A stretch of DNA of 64,000 bases from Fasciolopsis buskii (Eukaryota > Platyhelminthes > Trematoda > Plagiorchiida > Fasciolidae), in contig LUCM01003950.1 of the NCBI GenBank assembly GCA_008360955.1, positions 95,830 through 159,829 on the forward strand, given 5' to 3'. Below, piece after piece: positions 1-12,059 of this stretch. Within the stretch, counting starts at the first letter, position 1. Each line of letters begins with the position of its first letter. The position numbers and the translations under genes were made by a program. Under the pieces are notes generated by a model. It had not been told where the DNA came from, searched no databases, and saw only the letters and a list, made by a program, of their open reading frames with translations.

Positions 1-865
1 ACGTGTCCAGGCCACCGAGGGGATGTCGATTTGCAATATCACTTCAAGAGGAAAGTTGAGTCTAGGTGTTTGAACGGGGCCGTGGTCTACTGGTGGGCCG
101 TTAATGAACTGGATTAGTTGCAAATTTCGTGGGTTTATTTTGCCGAGTTTACTTCTTATTAGAATTCGCGAAAAATCGGCTCGGTCGTGAATTTTTCTAA
201 GTAGTGATGATGTCTCCTGCCGCTGCAGTATCATCCGCTATTTCTAGATTCGAGATATTTATTTTCTGATCAGGTTGAATACCAGGACCATCTTATTTTG
301 ACGGAGCCGGGCAGAGGACACAGCTCTTCCTGCAAAATCCAGGGTTCTTCGTCATTCATACGGATCTTCGCGCAGCTGGTTGAATCGTATCCCATCAGAT
401 CTTGAAAGCTTATCGTGGGTTCTATGTGATCGAATTATTATGCAAAGTGAGTCTGTTCACATGTGGCCTGGAAGGCGATGAAACAACATACCATTGGCTG
501 CCGGAACGGTACTTCGGTATTCGGTGCAGTGTAAGAATTAGATCGCGATGGGGAACTTGATTCGGGAAAGTGCTTTGGTTGGTCGGATGGATCCCCTGGT
601 AGTTCTTATACCAAAATTATACCCAACTAAATGGGAGCGATTTACGCCAAATAATATATCCATAACAATAAACAAGATTTATAAACTTCTGGAGACGATG
701 CTAATTTTTCCCCGTCAGTTCTATTTATTTTGTCGGTGCTTTCAGCAATATCCACTGGGTCGCTGTTGGTCTCGTACAGGACTGAGGAAGTTGATGTTGA
801 GCAGTTGACTAGTGTTCAACACAGCAGTCCACTTTATCAATTTGATCTAGCATGAGAAGTCCTAC

Positions 866-1001
866 CGCATGGCGAAGGAGTGGATCCTGTCTACAATGTC
901 CACTCTGGGTTTTATGACTTGGTTTTGGCAGGAGCGTATTGGAAGGGACATGTCCGAGAGCCTCTAGACCCATTAAACTAGGAGAAGCGGCAACTATGAA
1001 T
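866..1001 (-). CDS. Gene A or neighbouring gene, candidate exon
   Basis: This 136-nt exon has an excellent acceptor (ATTTTACCTTTCAG) and the donor GCG|GTAGGA. It encodes FIVAASPSLMGLEALGHV and then a basic/polar stretch ending DPLLRHA. Entry needs one base and exit is phase 0. It is on the same strand as gene A and may be its most 3' visible exon. I considered a retroviral-type protease end because of the LMGLEAL stretch, but the splice sites argue for a host exon. Confidence 0.45.
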
Positions 1002-1254
1002 CTGAAAGGTAAAATAGTATAGGCCAAGTTTGGTAACGAGCCTGGCGACAGCAAACTGCCACGTGCAATCTTAGAATCGGCAGTGGACCTCAGAAACAGC
1101 CGCAAGACGTGCTAGCCCTAAACCGGTCCAACTCAGAGCCAGCACTAACAACATTGTTGAAGCACAAGACCGTTGATTTCGACTAAAACATTAACTCCAA
1201 TTGTCTAAATAAATTACGAAAATATTTACAGAAGAATCTAAAAAGGGTTACCCA

Positions 1255-1590
1255 GGTCGTTTGTCTGACAATGCCATGAAGAATGACATCTATGGCGGAA
1301 CATGGGATTGCTCCTCTGGATCGGTTTTTCAATCGAATGTTGACCGCCCAGCGCGTCGCCATTTGTGCGTTGCTCACGCACGCTTCGCTCGCATGGTGCT
1401 GTTAAAGATATGCCTAACTTTCAACCAATTTCGACTGTCTTCTCGTTGTATCGATCGAGAGACAGGGTTGCCAGTATTGCAGTCGTGCGTAGCCGAGTAA
1501 GAGTGACGCACAAGTGGTCACAAAGATTAAGGTCAGGCAAACGTAACACGAGATTCGCGGTAGGACAATCTGTTCCACACAACGGCTGAT
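1255..1590 (+). repeat. Unidentified dispersed repeat, copy 1
   Basis: This block aligns by eye with 4100-4425 in the same orientation. Shared strings include TGTGCGTTGCTCACGCACGC, GACTGTCTT and AAGTGGTCACAAA, with diverged sequence and small indels between. Both copies leave the same partial frame open (a shared VRxTHKWSQ stretch), which may only reflect shared ancestry. No terminal repeats, poly-A or tRNA boxes were evident. Gene A exon candidates lie between the two copies, so they are unlikely to be the two LTRs of one element. Confidence 0.7.
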
Positions 1591-1889
1591 CTACCCCATC
1601 TCTATGTCGACCGACTCAGCGTCCTTTAACATTTTCTCATTTTCACCAAAAGAGATGGCTAAGCTGGGACCAAAAACCGAAATTGGTTACCATTCTGGTC
1701 CTGACTCATTACCTACCGCTTACCGTAAAGTCTCACCGACTGCATCACAACTCTGAACGTTTATTTTCGATGTAGTCTAGGCGCTGCACAAAATGTAAGC
1801 AAATAAAAAAGTACAAATTTGCTATGGTGCGTCCCTATAAGAAGTCTTTCGGATACGACAGATAAGTCTGGATAACTCGCAGTCACTTC

Positions 1890-1934
1890 ACCAGAAAGGA
1901 CGAGGCAATTATGATCCGTCAATGTTACCACACG
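1890..1934 (-). CDS. Possible gene A exon (weak)
   Basis: An open frame follows the AATAACCAG acceptor at about 1935 and reads RVVTLTDHNCLVLS, entering in phase 0 as the preceding exon would require. The 3' limit is uncertain: a GTGAAG donor at about 1889 would end it, or the frame could run on to a stop near 1761. Composition is protein-like but the evidence is thin. Confidence 0.3.
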
Positions 1935-2883
1935 CTGGTTATTGATAAGCATTAAATGCCAACCATCCCGTTAGCTTGTTTCCAAAAATGAAACAAATAT
2001 CGTCATAACCTGGTGAGACAGTTTCACGAATTAATATGATACGAGCCAACTAGGCACGTAAGGATCCGCTACTAACCGTCCTATCTGGAAGATATGTCGT
2101 GATATTGCAATGACACAGCGGAGTCAAGTTTGTAAAGTCACTTTTCCAGTTAGTTGTCTTTTCGTATCATCTACGTCCGCGTTAGTGTTTTATTAGGTGG
2201 GTCATTTGGTAGACATTCATCCAATTCTCGTTAACCCGTGTATATTCAACGCCAGGTAGTTGTTCAGCCGTTAATGTGGATCTTAACCCAGTCGCAGTCG
2301 GAATCTTAAGACTTTATGACTTTCAGAGTCTGCCTTTAATCAAACACGAATATATACCCATAGGAATATCAGGCAACTTCGTCGGAGAATGTCTAACTTG
2401 CTTAAGTGACTAGCCTCTTTTATTGCGCAATACAAATAGCATATCCAGCATAATTCTAATAGTCGATTACTGTTGAGCCGGCCCATAGGATTAGATTCTT
2501 AATGAGCAATGAATTAGCTGTCAGAAGTATACTTGTTTAACTGAACAAAATTTCACCTACCTTCGGCTGATCACCATATTTTTCTTTCACATTCAGGAAA
2601 AGCAATGTACGGTTGAATCGCCAACTTAAGCAGGATAATTCAGTCCCCCAGTGACTAGCAGCCAGCTTTGACCGGTGATGAATCTTTCCACCTCCACCCC
2701 TTCGCTTTCCGTATCCTCGGCTTCATTGGCGGGCTATGCTTTCGGGTTAGTAGTGGATAACGTGAGTCTCGAGAAGTGTTGTACTTTCACATCCAACCTA
2801 CTTTAAAACACACATTTTTTCAGCTTGTATGTTCCTAATAACACTTAAGTAAAACCGCCGCAGAAAATGACGAAAATGGTCAC

Positions 2884-2993
2884 TTTAGTGTGCACGGTCA
2901 TTAATGAATTTGCAGCCAAGCGGAAATTCACATGTAACAAAGAAGTTCTTTGAAATGGAGCCTGACATGCTGCTTCACATAGCTGTAATAAAA
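2884..2993 (-). CDS. Gene A, helical exon
   Basis: A 110-nt exon whose two-base entry completes the codon left by the exon at 3207-3391. It encodes LLQLCEAACQAPFQRTSLLH and a further helical part, and ends in phase 0 at AAA|GTGACC. The acceptor (ACTTTCTACAAG) is good; the donor is only fair. Phase agreement across four consecutive candidate exons is the main reason to believe the model. Confidence 0.5.
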
Positions 2994-3206
2994 CTTGTAG
3001 AAAGTGTAATTTATAATGCTTGCCCGTTGGCACCTATTCCCAAGTGACTGACCAAACTCGGCTCATGCTGGTTAGTCAGCTGTTGGTCATCGTTTAGGTT
3101 CTGGGATATTGATCCACTCCGTTGTTCACATAAGGAAGCTGTAAAACTGGCTGACATGAAGAAACTCATTAGGATTTAAAGGGCTCGCAAAATCGGTAGT
3201 TGTTAC

Positions 3207-3391
3207 CTTGACTCGTCCGAACTGCTGATCCCCGGGTTAAATTGAACCACAATTGCAATGAATATGCAAACAGTTTGCAATGTATTTCTGGGAAAAAATT
3301 GATTTCAAGCGACTCATCAAGTAGTGCCAGTATCCAACCCACCACATTCTTGCTATGACTCAACAGCGATGCAAATAGCTGTGCTTCAAGC
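3207..3391 (-). CDS. Gene A, hydrophobic helical exon
   Basis: This 185-nt exon encodes 61 residues of helical, partly hydrophobic sequence (LEAQLFASLLSHSKNVVGWI at the start). Entry needs one base, matching the phase 2 exit of the exon at 6566-6759; exit is phase 1 at CAAG|GTAACA. The acceptor (CCTGTGAG) has a poor pyrimidine tract and is the weak point; a second AG 19 bases upstream would give phase 0 entry instead. The helix continues the preceding one with no evident membrane segment. Family unknown. Confidence 0.55.
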
Positions 3392-3539
3392 CTCACAGGA
3401 TTGTTTTCCTGTTGTTATCGCATTCTGAAGAACAGCTGATTGCTCTGTAAACAGTGGTCTGTGAACCTAAAACCAACATGACAAATAGATAACCTGTGTA
3501 ATGCGGTGCTGACGTTCGCCAGATCGTTGAGAATCAACC

Positions 3540-3660
3540 GGAAAGTTTCACTAACTAAGGTACTTGGCTCAAAATCGTTCATTCCAGGTTCGCTTCCTAG
3601 CTTGGATGCTGTAGTCCTCGAAGATTCCGAACAAAGATGAGTCACTTTCAAAGGGGTACC
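3540..3660 (+). mobile_element. SM-alpha-like tRNA-derived SINE copy, degraded
   Basis: The string GGCTCAAAATCGTTC followed by a box-B-like GGTTCGCTTCC at 3587-3597 matches the better preserved copy at 35920-36070 (CGACTCAAAATCGTTCG, then GGTTCGCGTCC). These are remnants of the anticodon and T-arm part of a tRNA head. The downstream ribozyme-like part (near GAAGATTCCGAAC) is too decayed to judge alone. Confidence 0.55.
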
Positions 3661-4099
3661 ATAGTTTTCAAGAGCTGGTGCTGCAAAACGAGCTATTTTG
3701 AATCAAATTCCATTCCCTGCTATGACAGTGCATTTGTAAATCTTGCTCCTTAGTTCGGGAACCTCGCACCACGTCTAAGAGTCATGTGCTACATATGACC
3801 CATGAAAGAAGGCTTTCACATTTTGGCATTAGAATATCAAACTTCAGAATAACTGCCACAGTCTATCGGTAAATCTTGTGGTGGCATAGATCGGAATGGA
3901 GTGTAAGAAATTATCGGGTAACGGGGACTGACATTTATTTCCTAATCAGTTAAGCACCACAACCCAGCAAAAATTTCAGCCCTGCTTGTTTTTTCGCCGT
4001 TCTTTCAAGCGCAAGCCATGGCTACCATCAGTGTAAGATAAATGGGAATCCAACTTGTACATACTTTTGCAAATGAAACATATCACGATGAAAAAGCTA

Positions 4100-4425
4100 C
4101 CGGCACTTGACATCCGGAATAATTATTGTAACGGAACATGGATTTGTTCCTCCGGATAGCTTGCTTAACTGAACTTTTACCGCTAAGCTCAGTCACCACT
4201 TGTGCGTTGCTCACGCACGCCCCGCTAGCACGCTCCTGTCCAAATATACTCAACCTGCTAACTCTTCCGACTGTCTTTTCCTTGTACCGATCAAGTGTCA
4301 AGGTTGCTAGTATTGCAATCGCACCGAACCGAGTAAGACTGACGCATAAGTGGTCACAAAATTTAAGGGCAGGCAAACGCAATGCGAGATTTGCTTTAGG
4401 AAAATGGGTTCTACATCATCACCGA
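4100..4425 (+). repeat. Unidentified dispersed repeat, copy 2
   Basis: The second copy of the repeat described at 1255-1590. It keeps the TTGTGCGTTGCTCACGCACG block and the downstream segment ending near GCAATGCGAGATT. It lies in the intron of gene A between the exons at 3207-3391 and 6566-6759. The two open frames here (4138-4500 and 4350-4790) are probably chance frames in repeat DNA, since the second extends beyond the repeat with no protein-like pattern. Confidence 0.7.
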
Positions 4426-6565
4426 AGGAAAGAACCAATTCTTCTGCCTTATTCATTTTTTATCCAGACAGATTTCATTATCACTTTCATGGAAGCATAA
4501 CCCTTGGTTCAAAAAGAACTGTTTCATCAAGTCCCAATTTTTGGCTTGTCATTAAAAACCGCGATGCTGGAGCTAATCAGTTGTTCTGCCCTTGTTCTGA
4601 ACTGTCTGGACAGGACAAGTATTCAGAATGCCAGAAATTATATCTGTTAACTCCAACAATACTTATGAATAGAAACTTCAACCGCCTGTTTGTTTACGTT
4701 AACTGCAGTATACATGTTTCACATCAGCATGTCCCAGTGTATTTTCGCCAGTGGGATCTATCGAGAATAATCCACTGCTTGCATAAATGATTAGGTTTTT
4801 GTTCGGTGCATTCAAGTCGTTTGATTTGGTGCAGTGACGAGTAGTCATGGGATTGGAGTTCTTGACAAGCAGATTGTCGTCAGCTTTCTATTGGAGCAGT
4901 TTTCTACACTGAGATTGTTAACATATGTCCAGTTATAAATGGTCTGTCAAGTCTACCTCCAGTTCAGCATAGCCCCTTTACATTAGTTCTAACAAAAACA
5001 GCCAAGTAAGCCCGAACCTCGTCTGTTATGCGAAAGCAAATGGTGCATCACACCCAACGCTCATTGGTTGCTGGACAAATCGGCTCATCGCGAACGTCCT
5101 TCTTTTGTAATTTCGTTCGGAGTGTCAACTGGTGCTATCAACGTTCTGTCATCACAGTGATATTGACCCTCTACTTAAGCTTTCCGCATGGGGATTTGGC
5201 ATCTGATGCTGAGGTTGCAAGGCTGCACCATTACTTTCCACCACCAATGTACGATAGTACTATCACCGAATTTTCTAACTTGGTCTAGTCTTCAGCCGTC
5301 TTGTAGATACCCCCAGTGGTGAAGTCTTTTCGTCTCTTGTTGTTTCGTTTGCATTTTTTATTCGGATCAGTAAGTAATGTCTCGAAACGCCCTTGGGATT
5401 GACCTTTATTCTTATTAATATCTCATTCCATACAAGAAAATCGAACGCGGAAACAGCAAAGTAAATTTGTACGGAAATGTAATGAGTCTCGGGAAAAGGG
5501 GTTATGTACAGTTGGTAACGGCAAGTAAGTCATTTGGTTCTCTTGTAACTATTCTTCTTCCAGGCTGTGTGAAGATTAAGACATAGAGAGCAAAAGCTTA
5601 TTTTCAAAAATAACGAGGTGCAAAAAGAACAGAAAGCTTGAGAAAATTAAGTTCACCGATCTACAAACCCACCTTTCAGCTTATATATATCGTAACAGTG
5701 GAGCAAAGCGAAAAGCTTTGGCTCATGAGCAAGCGGTTAGATAACCAATTTATTCGGACAACATATTTGCAATGAAAATGCCAACAATTTTCCTTGTTGG
5801 GTAAATCTCTCTATGGCAAATACCGTTGAATGTGTCATAGTCTCATGAAGTCGTGCTGCTTGGCTTCTTTGGATGCTTGTGCCCACAAAGCTGCAGTGTA
5901 GAGAATCACAAACTGCGTGTGAAGGTGTCACAAACTCCCATCGCTACAGCCACTAATGGAAAGTACTGCGGGCCGTATAACTTTATGCATGGTAATTCAA
6001 AAATGAAATAATGTAAATTCTGGAGAGATTCTTAATCTCAATTATTCTAGGGAAAAGTTTACATGCTCATCTGAATTTACCGCGCTTAAACTAAAATTCC
6101 TAAGTACAGTGGAGATTACCTTCCTTCTGATTTTAATAAGGTGAATGATTTTCACTTGCAGTGTGTGAAAGTGACCATGTTTTCAAACTGCAAGCCAGGA
6201 AGAACGTCTAGTAATCCATTCCTAAATTCTACTTCGTCACTAACTGCCTTCCTCTCGTGTAACTAGTGCTTTTAAAAATCATGAACTGTAAACGTGCACA
6301 TAAGCAACTAGATCATTTAATCAACTACTACGTTCAATGTACCATCGGCGGAGTCAATCTTTTTCAACTCCTTACTAGTGCAACTGCATTCTTATGTATC
6401 CGATGCCATACTTCCTTCTTACTGATCTTATAAATAGGACAAAAGCGGCTTCCGCATTAGTGATCTGCATATTCCGCAACAGTTAATTTTGCACAAATGG
6501 ATGAGAACTGTTTTGCCACTGCCAAAGTTGATTCACAGTGCAGTTATCGCAAGCAAAATACTCAC
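4426..6565. other. Intron of gene A, no feature seen
   Basis: Only short frames without splice-like boundaries or protein-like composition are present. I see no retroelement motif or strong repeat. Confidence 0.5.
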
Positions 6566-6759
6566 CTATGATAGAGTACAACATGTTTCGCGGTCTTGCT
6601 TAAGCGGCTATGCAGTTTGTTCACTAATCTCTCGAGTTCTTTCCGTAACTGTACCTGACTTGCCGTGGCTGTTTCCTTATTGTACGTTCGAATTTGTGTA
6701 CGCAGAGCATCTTCCAAATTGACCATATCCTGCATTTCCATCTTCAATCGATTGAGTAT
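6566..6759 (-). CDS. Gene A, coiled-coil exon
   Basis: This 194-nt exon encodes 64 residues of clear amphipathic helix rich in Leu, Lys, Glu and Arg, for example KMEMQDMVNLEDALRTQI followed by RKELERLVNKLHSRLSK. It enters in phase 0 after GGATTCAG and leaves in phase 2 at CATAG|GTGAGT, a strong donor. The composition and heptad spacing indicate a coiled coil, so the protein is probably a cytosolic scaffold or oligomeric protein. I do not recognise the family. Confidence 0.65.
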
Positions 6760-9700
6760 CTGAATCCAGGGCCATGGAGGCAGTATAAAAATGGTGGAGA
6801 AGTAACAAAATACTCATGAATGTTTGGAAATATCAATCATCGGTTGGATTCAACCGATCTGAGGAACCGAGAAAGTGGTTCTCGGAGTTTTAACTCTCTT
6901 CCGATTTTGTGAATTTTCATTATACCTACTGCTCAAAGTAACAGTAGATAAACGCGAAAATCAAACAAAAGTGTCACGGTGAGCTGGGACGCCCTGAATT
7001 CGTTACCAAATAAGCCCATTTTCGTTGAATCAGTTGAAATGTGAGGAACAGAAATAAGCACCAGAGACAGATCGTGGTAATGCTTGCTTTTAATCTCACA
7101 CGTATGTAATTACCAAATGTGTCTGTGGAAAAATAATGAGCCGCTTAAAAAAAATTTCTGAGGACCATGTTGATACCGATAGTTTGTTGAATGTCTTGCT
7201 ATTGAGTTTGCCCGGCAAGCCCACATTCCTTTCTCCTGGGTTCGTGCGTCATTCTGAAGGAGTTAATTAAGAACTACTGAAGAGCCGATACGAGGAGACA
7301 ACGCCCAAAATCCCTTAGTTATGAGTTCAGCGTTAATACCGCACAGTAAATTGATTTTTGTGGTGCCCAACCTACCACTGGTTACACTGCTTCCTAGCGA
7401 ATGCGTACAAACTACAGTACACTGCCACTCGCTACTCAGGAAATCGAGTGTGATTGTGCTATAACTTAAGTTGATCCAATAGCACACCAAAAGAAATATT
7501 GGTCACCTATTCTAAATGATTAGCGAAAACCCGATATAGTGCCTGTGCCTCATATACCAGATCTTTTGACCAAAGTCTCATTGTTGGATCCCTTAGGAGA
7601 AATCTCTACTGCACTTCCGATAACCAGGTAGTATCTGAACTGAACAGGAGCCAAGGATTAGGGTGGACAGTCGATGATTTCGAAATGGAGTTTACAGGAG
7701 TCAGCAAATTTGTGGCAAATCCAATGTCAGCTTGTTTCTGATCCATATATACTTTGCGGTTACTTGTAAGTACTATGACTTATTTTACTTTATTTGACTG
7801 ATTGCGTTTTGTGATGCAACTCTGATACAAACCTGAGGCCATCTGACCAGTCTTTTACTTGGAACTAACTAGAATCGATTCTCACTCTCAATTGGGCTCG
7901 CTACAGGTGCATATTCCCAGTAGAGCCCCTTCTTCGAGCCCTGGTTTTCTAACCAAAAGCCGAGTGTGTTATCACTGCATCACTGGCCTCGTCCAGGCTG
8001 ATTAGTGCAAAGTTGACCGGATGACCTGAAATTCGTGCGAGAAAGAGGTGGCTCGAAAAGGCAGTCCGTCAAATCATGTTCCTGTTCCTTCTGTTTCCCC
8101 TTCTGTTGTTTTCCTCTTCTTCCAAGACTTCCCCAATACGTAATGAGTGCGCAGAATGACGAAGAATAGATACATAATATAAAAACCGTAGCAACCCAAT
8201 TTAAATTATTTAAATGTTACCTCTTGGAATCTTGTTAATGGAAGCTCGAAAGTCCTACATATCTTAGCACTTTATTCCTGTCATAAAGTGAAAACCACGG
8301 AGAGTTGTACAGAACAAGGCGATCAATGGGAACCGTGAGAATCAGTGTGCGGAAATAAGTAGATCAGGTAGACAAATCCGCGAAAAGTTTGCTCTCATTG
8401 CCTTCTAGAGAAATGCTTATGAGGGTCTAGCTGTGCACCATGTGTACATTGTCTCCTTGAGGAATGAACATTTTTAACTGGGGACTCAACAATTCAGATA
8501 GTTAGATGCCTGTTTTTACTTAACTGATGACTGTCACCTTGAGCCTTGAGATCAGACTTTGACAGTATATCTGTGGCCTATCCGTTTTCCGTCAGACCAG
8601 GATAGGAAACCACATTTTCAATTTTGATTAACACTGGATAAATGGAATCACTTTGGGATGCATGGAATTATATTATTTACGATGAAATAGACCTGTGAGT
8701 TAATTCTGATACAGTTTTTTTTTCAAAATAAAACCCACTTTATAAAGAAGCATACTAAGTAATCGATTTTTGTGGCTAAAGAAAAGTAAGCAATGGTGAT
8801 CTTTGTACTTGGTTATATCGGCATCCGGAACCTCTTGCAGAAGAAAATGTCCGTTGTTGTTCTATCACATTCAGTGTAAAATCTAGTTCCCTTTAAAGCA
8901 AGAATATGTGAGTACGAAATTCACATGCTGCCTGTGAATTCAGAACCTACGTACAGTGCTAACTACGGATTGCGCAACCATATGAGTCAATCAAATAATA
9001 CTGCAGAAGTAAAGGCTTAATTCTATGTTTGGTGAATTAATGTGAGTTGTTCGGCTTCAGTTACTCCGTCAAATGACAACCCCACAGTCACCTGGAAGAC
9101 TTGTACTCAATTGCCTGACATTCCCTGTCTGGATGCTTGTTCACTGTGTGCACGCTCTTAGAGACTCTCGGTTCCAGTCGTGACAGAACTGATTCAAAAT
9201 GCATCATGGCATTTAGATAGTATGGGGCTATGATAGTCAGAGAAAGATTCTGCTACGGTCATCACTGCAAAAGGGTGACTGTTATATTAACCTTTTCAAG
9301 TAGTCATAACTTCTCGGATACAATTTCACATTGAGAAATTATGTGTAGTGCGCGTTCCCACGCAATAACACCAGCTTATATCCTGAACCTCATTCAGCTG
9401 AGGGGGGAGGAGGAAGCGTAAACAGCTGCACTAACTGTCAGGTTCAGATACCTCATAGTCATGAGTTGTGATGGCACCCCGAACTGTGTTAATCAATATA
9501 GGTTCAGCGAAGAAACAAATGCTGAGCTTAAAGGAGACGGAAACCGGCAAAAAGGATCACTACTGATGTTTAGCTGTAGCACGCTGGAAGCATGTTTTTG
9601 TAGTTGTGAATGTGAACAATGTCTGCAAAAATTGCCCGAACCTGTCAGCTCAGTTAGCATCTCCAAAAGTCAATAGGTTCAGGCCAGCACTGCTTTCGAA

Positions 9701-9798
9701 CAAAAATTAGGAATTTTGGCTCAGGCATTCGAGTTCTACAAAATGTGAACTAGATAGCAAAGAACTCTATCAAAAAGCAAGTTTGCCGGGAACCTTAC
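6760..9798. other. Intron of gene A, no feature seen
   Basis: About 3 kb without a convincing exon or element. The frames at 7263-7490 (minus) and 9461-9676 (plus) have no acceptable splice context that I can see. Confidence 0.45.
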
Positions 9799-9862
9799 CT
9801 GAATTTGAGTAGATTTTTCATCTTCTTGTCCACCGTTTTCCAGAATGTTTTCTCCCGAAACC
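9799..9862 (-). CDS. Gene A, short acidic exon (coiled-coil protein of unknown family)
   Basis: This 64-nt exon has near-perfect splice sites on the minus strand: acceptor TTATTTTATAG and donor CAG|GTAAGG. It encodes an acidic polar stretch (NILENGGQEDEKSTQIQ) and leaves in phase 0, matching the next exon. It is the most upstream exon I can place in gene A. The gene lies on the same strand as, and downstream of, the NAB gene; splice phases alone would also allow it to be a distal part of that transcript, though its predicted protein does not look like a NAB C-terminus. Confidence 0.6.
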
Positions 9863-11764
9863 CTATAAAATAATGTGCAACGCTTGTAGACTGCGTAACT
9901 TTGTTTTGTAATCACGCAAATTTCGAATACAATTGTCATGTTTAGTGAATGTCATACAAAATTTTACTGAGCTTGTTCAAGTGCCCACACTGGCACAGTC
10001 TCCGATGTTTAGCGAACCAACGCGATCAGTGACACTGGTCTTTAGTTGTACATTCTATAGTTACTTGGTAAAAATTTAAATTTATCTTCCGTTTTTTTGC
10101 AGTTGTTGTATCGCCCATCCGCGAATAACAGCCTTTCCTTAGTAAAGTAGAAGCAATTTCAGTTCGAACGTTCATCTACCGTAAAAGTAAAGTGTGATTC
10201 AACGGCTTTAGAAAAAACAGTTCCACTCTTCCATTCGTTCTGTAGTGAATATCGGTACATACTTGATCAAGTGTGCTATTGTCTTGTTATAACCGGCTTC
10301 TATATATCTTCCATGTTCGGTCAATTTAACGTCACAAGTTCTTTATCAATTAAAAGCACGCCTGGGTTTGTTTGCGCATAAAATTATAAATGTATGCGGA
10401 ATAGTCAGTATGTGCATATTCAGATTGTCTTTGACTCATGAACAGTGTGTGTTAAATTGGCTTGTGAATCGGACTGTCTTTTCCTAAGACTGATGTGTTC
10501 ACCCGTTGCATTTTTACGGAGAATTTGCCACACTATAGTGTTCCGAACTTTGTACATCTCATTCTTCCTATTGATGGCCTCTTGGTCAAAATTTTTCCCG
10601 ACTGCGCCACTGTATCTTATGTACATTCGCTTCACGCTTACCACTATCGTGATTGCTGCGGTCGGTGCTTTTAAGGCCTATTGTTCACTTCGATTCTCGG
10701 ACACCTATCTGATTGCAGCATCATCAACCTCTTTCACTTCGAGCAGCAGCAGCTTTTATTGAACGGTGTGGTTTAAAACTGACATCAGTCTCCATCTTGT
10801 TCGATCAATTCAAACTCTCCTAGCTACAAGACATAATTCAGTCTCAAGAATTTCCAATGCTCATCATGGACGAAAACGATCGTTCCCGTTACCATTACCT
10901 TCAAGCGTGATACATTTGCACATCTGTAAAAGATCCAATAGAACACAAAATACTGGACAGCGGAAAGTTTTTCCCGTCAGTGGAAGAAGACCAAAGAAGC
11001 ACTGGGCATGCTTATAAGGAAGTATTTACTTTCGATTTCGATCAAATGGTCGGTGTCGGCGTCAAGGTGAAGCAGTCAGCCAGCCTCTGGTGAGCTCAGT
11101 CATGACTTAGTGCACAAACACTATTGGATGCCTACCTAATTATAGTTTTTTTCAAAAATAACTCTCCTCCTGGGGAGGTGGGTTTTCCACGTCATCGATC
11201 GCCTAAGTTGGTGAGGCAAACCTGTAAATTAACACCAGGATCAAGCGGTACCATTGTTGCAGAAATAGAGATATCTCGCTCTTAATCCGGACCATAGCCG
11301 TATTTTTTCACTTTTCCATATCTCCTACATGCTGCTAATTGGTTACCGAGCTGTTTGACAAATTATATTTCTTTTTCTGGTTCAGATTAAGATAAGTGAT
11401 TTGACCTAGGAAGTATTCGCCATATGGTACCAACGTTGAATTAAGCGTTGGGAACTATGGAAACATTACTGTATGGCTATTTCATTCTCGGAAGAAACTA
11501 GTAGCCGTGCAGACCCACGGAGCCCAAATCGGAATCCGAAGTCGACTGTGAACGTGAGTTGATCATTCATATCACATGATAAATCAGCTATGCAGAATAT
11601 CAGATTCATCACTTACTTGCTAAGCTATTTCCACCCTCACATGGTACCTAGAAGACCTCCTGCTTTCCATTTTATCATCTGTCCCGAACTGTACCTCTCC
11701 GGTCATCGACACGATACCATTCTTTCTAAGTTACCTAAAGCCCACACTGGCCAGCGGTCATCAA
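9863..11764. other. Non-coding stretch between gene A and the LINE; one weak minus-strand frame
   Basis: Mostly unremarkable. A minus-strand frame at 10420-10644 contains a polar helical stretch (NRKNEMYKVRNTIVWQ) that could be an exon, but no clear acceptor-donor pair frames it. The plus-strand frame over the same bases is hydrophobic by chance. Confidence 0.4.
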
Positions 11765-11792
11765 AATGGAGATCTCCATCATCATGATCATT

Positions 11793-11850
<58 letters not shown>

Positions 11851-11885
11851 CCACCATCATCATCATTATCATCATCATCATCATG
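11765..11885 (-). repeat. (GAT)n / (ATC)n microsatellite, probable 3' tail of the LINE
   Basis: About 115 bp of nearly pure trinucleotide repeat, TCA/ATC on the plus strand and GAT on the minus strand, with a few interruptions (CATTATCATC, CACCACC). It starts roughly 175 bp beyond the C-terminal part of the minus-strand LINE in the right direction. RTE-clade elements commonly end in short tandem repeats rather than poly-A, so I read this as the element's tail. The aspartate-rich minus-strand frame across it is a repeat artefact. Confidence 0.75.
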
Positions 11886-12059
11886 GTTCAGCGTTAGAAA
11901 GCAGGGACTACCCACTGAATAATACCCTTCTAATCATTTTACAAGTTGCCATAGACAGGGCCACTACATAAGGAAAGCAGGAAGTAGCCCTACAGAGGAC
12001 AGGATAAAGAATGCTTTAACATTAATTTTCAGCCTTTCTGAGAAGGAAGATTATCAACG

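Noticed and set aside
809..1105. Retroelement protease C-terminus on the minus strand (LMGLEAL motif)
   Set aside because: No active-site motif lies upstream, and the segment has an excellent splice acceptor, so it was kept as a candidate host exon.
1255..4425. A single LTR retrotransposon bounded by the two repeat copies
   Set aside because: The interval between the copies holds host-like exons and a SINE fragment but no retroelement protein motif.
11703..11915. Minus-strand frame encoding a long poly-aspartate run
   Set aside because: It is a translation of the trinucleotide microsatellite, not a gene.
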